Shown here piece by piece: positions 24,983 through 28,657 of a stretch of 28,657 nt of DNA. Under the pieces are notes generated by a model. That model did no database searches, was not told the origin of the DNA, and worked only from the letters and a program-made list of their open reading frames with translations. Position numbers and translations under genes: made by a program. This DNA is from Chlorobium sp. (GTDB lineage Bacteria > Bacteroidota > Chlorobiia > Chlorobiales > Chlorobiaceae). The stretch is from positions 1 to 28,657 of the forward strand of contig JANQGE010000009.1 of NCBI GenBank assembly GCA_028277485.1, in the 5' to 3' direction. How positions within the stretch are numbered: the stretch's first letter is position 1; the number at the start of each line of letters is the position of its first letter.

Positions 24983-25958
24983 ATTTCTCGGATACCTTAT
25001 CAAAAAAAATCTTTAAATCTTCACCTTCAATTAAATTAAATTGCTCTAATTCATGTTTTTTTAAATTATAACCACCTACAGAAGTTTTACCACCCTTTCC
25101 AACAACATTAACAACATCTATTACTTTCATTATATATTTTGCTGACTCTCTACCAGTAATAACCAATGATGAATCAGGGAAGCAGTTTCTGATCGTTATA
25201 ATTATCCTATAAAGTGTAGCATCATCCACTCTATATGAACTTTTGTAATCATAAAAGCCTTTACTCTTCATAAGTCTTGGAAATGAAAATCGCAACTTAA
25301 TCTTAGGATATTTCTCTTTTATCGACAAACCGTGTTTTATCATAGCCATCGTATCACAAAACCAGTTATTTATACCGTATAACACTCCTAAGCCAACTTC
25401 TTCTATCCCTGCACTTGCAGCCCTATACTGCGAATACAATCTATAGTAATAGTCTGATTTAACACCATAAACATGCAATTTTTGATATTTTTTCAAATCA
25501 TATGTCTCTTGAAACAAGATCACACTTTTAACCCCTTTTTCTCTCAACTTTACATATGCTTTTTTTTTGAGTGCTGCAACTTCAACACCCGTCCACTTTG
25601 GCTTCACAACATTGTTAATAATTGCGATATTATCTTCTAACATTTTCACATATTCGTCGTGACCGTATTCACCAGCGAGAAACAATATATTATTTATGCC
25701 TCTATCTTTTAAATACAACGCCTCTTGTAACGACTCATCTGGCGTAAGCGTTTTCCGAACAGCATCGTTATTTGATCTTCTATAACCACAATAACAGCAA
25801 TCACAATTACAAACATTCGATAGATATATAGGATTAAAAAACATTCGTTTATTACCATAATGTATATTTGTCAATTCTCTTGCCCTACATGCATAAAAAT
25901 CAAATGTTTTTATATCGCATTCAAGCAAATGCCCTGCAAAAACAACAGCATCATTCAT
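24969..25958 (-). CDS. ThiH-like radical SAM enzyme (aromatic amino acid lyase family)
   Basis: This is a [4Fe-4S]/S-adenosylmethionine enzyme. With ATG at 25958 as start (8-bp overlap with the previous gene; upstream alternatives are ATG 25979 and TTG 26009) it has 329 residues. The cluster motif CNCDCCYCG gives Cys50, Cys54 and Cys57 in CX3CX2C spacing, preceded by FNPIYLSNV as in ThiH/HydG (YLSNLC). Other ThiH-like blocks follow: ILFLAGE, FQETYDLKKYQKLHVYG, AGIEEVGLGVLYGINNWFCD, RFSFPRLM, the late TGRES, and GGKTSVGGY. It lacks HydG's C-terminal second-cluster motif and about 50 N-terminal residues of E. coli ThiH. ThiH and its relatives cleave Tyr or Trp side chains; the substrate here is unknown. 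No thiG, thiS or hydrogenase genes are nearby. Confidence 0.85.
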   Translation of the reverse strand: MNDAVVFAGHLLECDIKTFDFYACRARELTNIHYGNKRMFFNPIYLSNVCNCDCCYCGYRRSNNDAVRKTLTPDESLQEALYLKDRGINNILFLAGEYGHDEYVKMLEDNIAIINNVVKPKWTGVEVAALKKKAYVKLREKGVKSVILFQETYDLKKYQKLHVYGVKSDYYYRLYSQYRAASAGIEEVGLGVLYGINNWFCDTMAMIKHGLSIKEKYPKIKLRFSFPRLMKSKGFYDYKSSYRVDDATLYRIIITIRNCFPDSSLVITGRESAKYIMKVIDVVNVVGKGGKTSVGGYNLKKHELEQFNLIEGEDLKIFFDKVSEKYEIC

Positions 25959-26889
25959 CTTTAAAATCAAACTCATCATCGAACATGTAATCAAGCTTTT
26001 TTTTGTCAATCATTTCATTTTTTATCCCACTTTGATAAGACAGCACTATATCCTCATAAATATTGTCTTTCATTTTATCATATTCGCCTTTACCATACTT
26101 TACTTCAAACTTAACAGAGCGCCAAACGTCTATCGGAATATCACTCCCAAAACGTTCAACTAAATATCTATAAACACTATCTTCATTTTCACTTATATAT
26201 AAACATGCATCGTCAATACTTTTCACAAATTTTTCAACCTTCCTTCTTTTTTCTTTTAATACTTTTTTACTGGTAATCAAATATAGTTGTAAGGTATATA
26301 AGCCTGACTCTCTTATAACTTCAATACCTTCTGCACTACTCAAATAATTTGCAGCAAATGGCTCCCAAATAGATACTGCATTAGCACCACCATTTGTAAG
26401 CGTATTAGTTATTGCTGGCGGTTTCATATAAAGCTTATTTATTTTATCCAAATTTATATCCGGATAATATTTTTGCATGTATTTGTAAAAATAAAACTGC
26501 GATATAGTATTTTCAACCATTGCCACGGGCTCCTGAATCGTTTTTTCTTTAGTTAGTATAGCAATAAGTTTATCGGATTCAACAAAACTTGCAAGAACGA
26601 CAATATCTTCTTTTTCATATGCCCCAATTGCCAATGGAGTTGCTGCAACCATTCCAACATCTGCAGTCCTTGCCAATACTGCATTTTTTGATGCCAACCC
26701 CGTTCTAACATCAAATGTTTTTATATCAAGATCATTTTTTTCATAGATTTTTTGTTCATCGGCAATTATAGTTGGTGCCAACCACCATACCGTGCTAGCA
26801 TCTGCATAAATCAATTGATCTTTTTGCTTTGAACATGACAACATCAAAATGCAACACAAAACGTTTAGTATAATTCTTCTGATTTTCAC
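25951..26889 (-). CDS. NMT1/THI5-like ABC transporter substrate-binding lipoprotein
   Basis: This is the periplasmic binding protein of the importer encoded downstream. The 312-residue product has a lipoprotein signal (LMLSC, Cys19) and an NMT1/THI5-like fold (WWLAPTIIADEQKIYEKNDL near residue 35, then DVGMVAATPLAIGAYEKEDI, and ANAVSIWEPFA near residue 170). Such proteins bind small organic anions, thiamine precursors or riboflavin-like ligands. It starts at GTG 26889, overlapping the upstream stop (GTGA). A perfect AGGAGG embedded in the last codons of the TIGR03032-like gene serves it, so translation is coupled. Confidence 0.88.
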   Translation of the reverse strand: MKIRRIILNVLCCILMLSCSKQKDQLIYADASTVWWLAPTIIADEQKIYEKNDLDIKTFDVRTGLASKNAVLARTADVGMVAATPLAIGAYEKEDIVVLASFVESDKLIAILTKEKTIQEPVAMVENTISQFYFYKYMQKYYPDINLDKINKLYMKPPAITNTLTNGGANAVSIWEPFAANYLSSAEGIEVIRESGLYTLQLYLITSKKVLKEKRRKVEKFVKSIDDACLYISENEDSVYRYLVERFGSDIPIDVWRSVKFEVKYGKGEYDKMKDNIYEDIVLSYQSGIKNEMIDKKKLDYMFDDEFDFKDE

Positions 26890-27821
26890 TTCTCTCCTCC
26901 TATATTGTTTTTCAATAAAACCACATTAACTTCATATAATTCTTCAACATCTCTGCAAAAAAACAGTTCTCCGCACACTTTTTTTTCATGTATATCAATA
27001 ACTTTAACACCACACTTATCGGCTTTTTTTGCAACTGACAAATCCTTAAAATATGAATTAGCTCTTCTTTGCATAGATATACCTACAAATGCAAAGCCTT
27101 TAATAATATCAAAACCTCTTACAAAACCTTCAAACTTGAACACCTCATTATATTTATCCAACGACTCATCTATAAACTCAACTAAACTTCCATTCGCTGA
27201 CATCAGCAAATATAATTTTCCGTTCCAAAACCTCGGAGAATGTGGCATCGCCAAACCTCTTTTCACCACTTTATTATCACTGACTCTTATTAAAACTCCA
27301 CCAGCATCCAACTCATCTCTCCAACCAAATGGCTCATTAGATTCGCCGAGAGCAGTAACATATAGCTCCAACCCGTAGCGAGACATACCATTAATGTGAC
27401 AATAATCAAATGGCCCACATTTCTGCAAAAACGAAGGCGACCAAACATTAGTCACTTTAGACACTTCATCAACAAATGACAAACATGAATACTTAGTATT
27501 CACAAACATAACTTTGTCACCCATTAACTTAACATCGTGTACATCTACATCACCTGTATGATACACACTTTTTAGCTCAAAATCATCTTCAATTATACTC
27601 TTATATTTATATATATTGATAGCATTTTTATTTCCGACAGCCATAAAACCGCTGTTCACATCGACCCCCATAGGCTTTTCCTGCTCTACATAATAATAAT
27701 CAATATTCACACCATTAAATGAACAGATAAAAAATAATTTATTAGCCTGATAAGTTGTAATTATTAATCCGCACTCAAGTTCTTTAAGCTTTTCAGCAAA
27801 TCCTTGATCACAATTAATCAT
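26886..27821 (-). CDS. TIGR03032/DUF4915-like protein
   Basis: The 311-residue protein matches, from memory, a conserved family of unknown function (TIGR03032, DUF4915). Recognisable blocks are LIITTYQANKLFFI, KPMGVDV, DVHDVKL, MFVNTKYSCLSFVDE, CHINGMS, VTALGESN..FGWR, GGVLIRV, MPHSPRFWNGKLYLL and ISMQR. The repeated strand pattern suggests a beta-propeller-like fold. There is no signal peptide, so it is probably cytoplasmic. It is the first gene of the AT-rich operon and is translationally coupled to the binding-protein gene. Its ATG lacks a Shine-Dalgarno. The family's role is unestablished; linkage to a ThiH-like enzyme suggests it acts on or protects that enzyme's product. Confidence 0.8.
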   Translation of the reverse strand: MINCDQGFAEKLKELECGLIITTYQANKLFFICSFNGVNIDYYYVEQEKPMGVDVNSGFMAVGNKNAINIYKYKSIIEDDFELKSVYHTGDVDVHDVKLMGDKVMFVNTKYSCLSFVDEVSKVTNVWSPSFLQKCGPFDYCHINGMSRYGLELYVTALGESNEPFGWRDELDAGGVLIRVSDNKVVKRGLAMPHSPRFWNGKLYLLMSANGSLVEFIDESLDKYNEVFKFEGFVRGFDIIKGFAFVGISMQRRANSYFKDLSVAKKADKCGVKVIDIHEKKVCGELFFCRDVEELYEVNVVLLKNNIGGEK

Positions 27822-27888
27822 TTGTTCAATTTCCGTAAATTCAAAACAAAGATATACTTTAAATTAAAACCTGTATTCATTTACATAA

Positions 27889-28008
27889 TCAAATTGACAT
27901 AATATCACGCAAACACAGGAATTCTGAACGCTGTTCAATAACATCAGTAGTGACCACCCCTGATCGTAAATATTTCCTAATTCCTCTATTGATTGATAAT
28001 TCAAGCAT
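27889..28008 (-). CDS. Possible 39-residue small protein upstream of the AT-rich operon
   Basis: A frame begins MLELSINRGIRKYLRSG and ends LRDIMSI, 67 bp before the TIGR03032-like gene and in the same direction. It has no recognisable family. Only a weak ribosome binding site (AGGG about 15 bases upstream) is present, and its composition is less AT-rich than the operon. It could be a small operon gene, a leader peptide, or a scrap of an older gene. Confidence 0.25.
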   Translation of the reverse strand: MLELSINRGIRKYLRSGVVTTDVIEQRSEFLCLRDIMSI

Positions 28009-28159
28009 ACCACACGACACCCTGTTTGAAAAAACAAGAACGTATTACATGTGATGCTGCACTTATGGAGGGGAGAAGTGCTGGCACTGGCGGTCGTCGA
28101 TCAGGGTCATCGTAGGCTTGTAGGTAGGCATATTCGACCGCCAACGTAGACTAACAGTA

Positions 28160-28186
28160 GTCGCTACGAAAAATATAGCGACTTTT
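28160..28186 (+). terminator. Hairpin with trailing T-run (possible intrinsic terminator)
   Basis: GTCGCTA (28160-28166) pairs with TAGCGAC (28176-28182) across a 9-base A-rich loop and is followed by TTTT on the + strand. No + strand gene ends here now. A further 9-bp inverted repeat, TGGCGGTCG / CGACCGCCA, lies at 28088-28096 and 28135-28143. Confidence 0.4.
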
Positions 28187-28239
28187 CAATGTAAAAAGCA
28201 AGTAATCACTTTTATTTTGAGCAAATTTCTATCATCTCC

Positions 28240-28657
28240 GATTCACGACACATGAGGGTTGAGTAGACCAGGGGAATTGCACCCCCCCAGCCCCTCGCAG
28301 GTAGGGTCGAGAACTGGCGCGACAGGCTTGCAGGGTACGGTGGTTATTCCAGCACTTTCGCACTGGCCCTCAGTCCGGCTCCCATACCCACGTTTCCAGT
28401 TGCCGCCAGACTCGTCCTGAAGTTACGTCCATCTTCAGTTTTGATGTCAATAGAATTACGACGATTGAACGATGGTTCACTGCTGTTCGTCTTCCTTGGT
28501 TCTCACCTGACCCCTGTGTAATCTTACGGAGCCTTTTCCGTAACGCTCACGACCTGAACTTTTGACTCACGCCGCTTACGGTGGTTTGCAACCTGCTCCT
28601 GTAAGCCGATTGCGAGGGGCCTACCCTCATCTCTTACGCCGCTTTGCTGCGGCACAC
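28240..28657 (-). mobile_element. Probable 5' portion of a group II intron
   Basis: Read on the minus strand from the window's last base, the sequence starts GTGTGCC, matching the GUGYG 5' end of group II introns. It continues with a structured GC-rich stretch holding blocks like GTCAAAAGTTCAGG, GTTACGG..CCGTAAGATTACAC and CAGGTGAGAACC that resemble domain I, and later GGGTGCAATTCCCC. No reverse-transcriptase frame follows: after about 28240 the DNA becomes AT-rich, so the intron is truncated or ORF-less. The identification is by pattern memory without covariance analysis. The intron boundary coinciding with the window end may mean an assembly break at a repeated element. Confidence 0.45.

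Larger units (their letters stand above)
27822..28239. other. Upstream region of the AT-rich operon
   Basis: This should contain the promoter for the minus-strand operon. A Bacteroidetes-like -7 box (TATCTTTG, 27847-27854 on the minus strand) is present without a well-spaced partner, so it is only suggestive. A 39-codon frame (27889-28008) and two hairpins (28088-28143 and 28160-28182) occur here. I checked for a TPP riboswitch because of the ThiH-like gene and found no thi-box. Confidence 0.4.

Noticed and set aside
22672..27821. Thiamine biosynthesis/HMP uptake operon
   Set aside because: ThiH-like and THI5-like proteins tempt this reading, but thiG, thiS, thiF, thiC, thiD, thiE and a TPP riboswitch are absent and the ThiH-like protein is atypical.
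27822..28239. TPP riboswitch controlling the ThiH-like operon
   Set aside because: No thi-box (CTGAGA with the matching ACCTGATCTGG block) could be found on the minus strand.

Overview
The window looks like part of a Chlorobi-type (green sulfur bacterium, possibly Prosthecochloris or Chlorobium) genome. This assignment is an inference. It rests on the moderate GC of the left two thirds, a Gram-negative envelope gene set (TonB-dependent receptor, lipoproteins), the KefG/Kef and TRAP-TAXI genes, and many small toxin-antitoxin and DUF4143-type ATPase genes separated by short dispersed repeats. There are no rRNA or tRNA genes, and no marker gene settles the species.

Layout. (1) 339-5956 is a potassium block. 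trkA and trkH on the + strand converge on a minus-strand pair made of a KefG-like quinone reductase and a Kef-type K+/H+ antiporter. (2) 6411-10256 is an outer-membrane receptor with an N-terminal carboxypeptidase-regulatory-like domain, followed 36 bp later by a beta-propeller phytase lipoprotein, a likely phytate-phosphorus scavenging pair. A small unknown protein follows. (3) 16271-10866 (minus) reads as one operon: a CqsS-like hybrid histidine kinase with two receiver domains (the first has Asn at the phospho-acceptor position), a DUF2231-like membrane protein, a TAXI-type binding protein and a fused TRAP permease. (4) 16.7-22.4 kb is an accessory zone holding a Phd/RelE pair, a DUF4143 ATPase, VapBC, a second DUF4143 ATPase that is frameshifted, a BrnT-like toxin with a ribbon-helix-helix partner, and remnants. 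Copies of one ~50-70 bp intergenic repeat sit between these modules like cassette boundaries. (5) 22.67-27.82 kb is a strikingly AT-rich island on the minus strand: six overlapping or abutting genes encoding a TIGR03032-like protein, an NMT1/THI5-like lipoprotein, a ThiH-like radical SAM enzyme, an orphan multi-spanning membrane protein, and an ABC permease and ATPase. (6) The right end carries what looks like the 5' part of a group II intron, whose GTGTG start coincides with the last base of the window.

Two observations stand out. The frameshift in the second ATPase gene is a 61-bp insertion made of a 29-bp duplication of host coding sequence flanking a 32-bp foreign segment. That is the geometry of one type I-E CRISPR repeat-spacer unit and suggests an off-target Cas1-Cas2 spacer integration into an ordinary gene. 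Second, the AT-rich operon combines a complete NitT/TauT-type importer with a ThiH-like radical SAM enzyme, a TIGR03032-like protein and an unknown membrane protein, without thiamine, cofactor F420 or hydrogenase-maturation partners. It appears to be an undescribed uptake-and-conversion system carried on horizontally acquired DNA.
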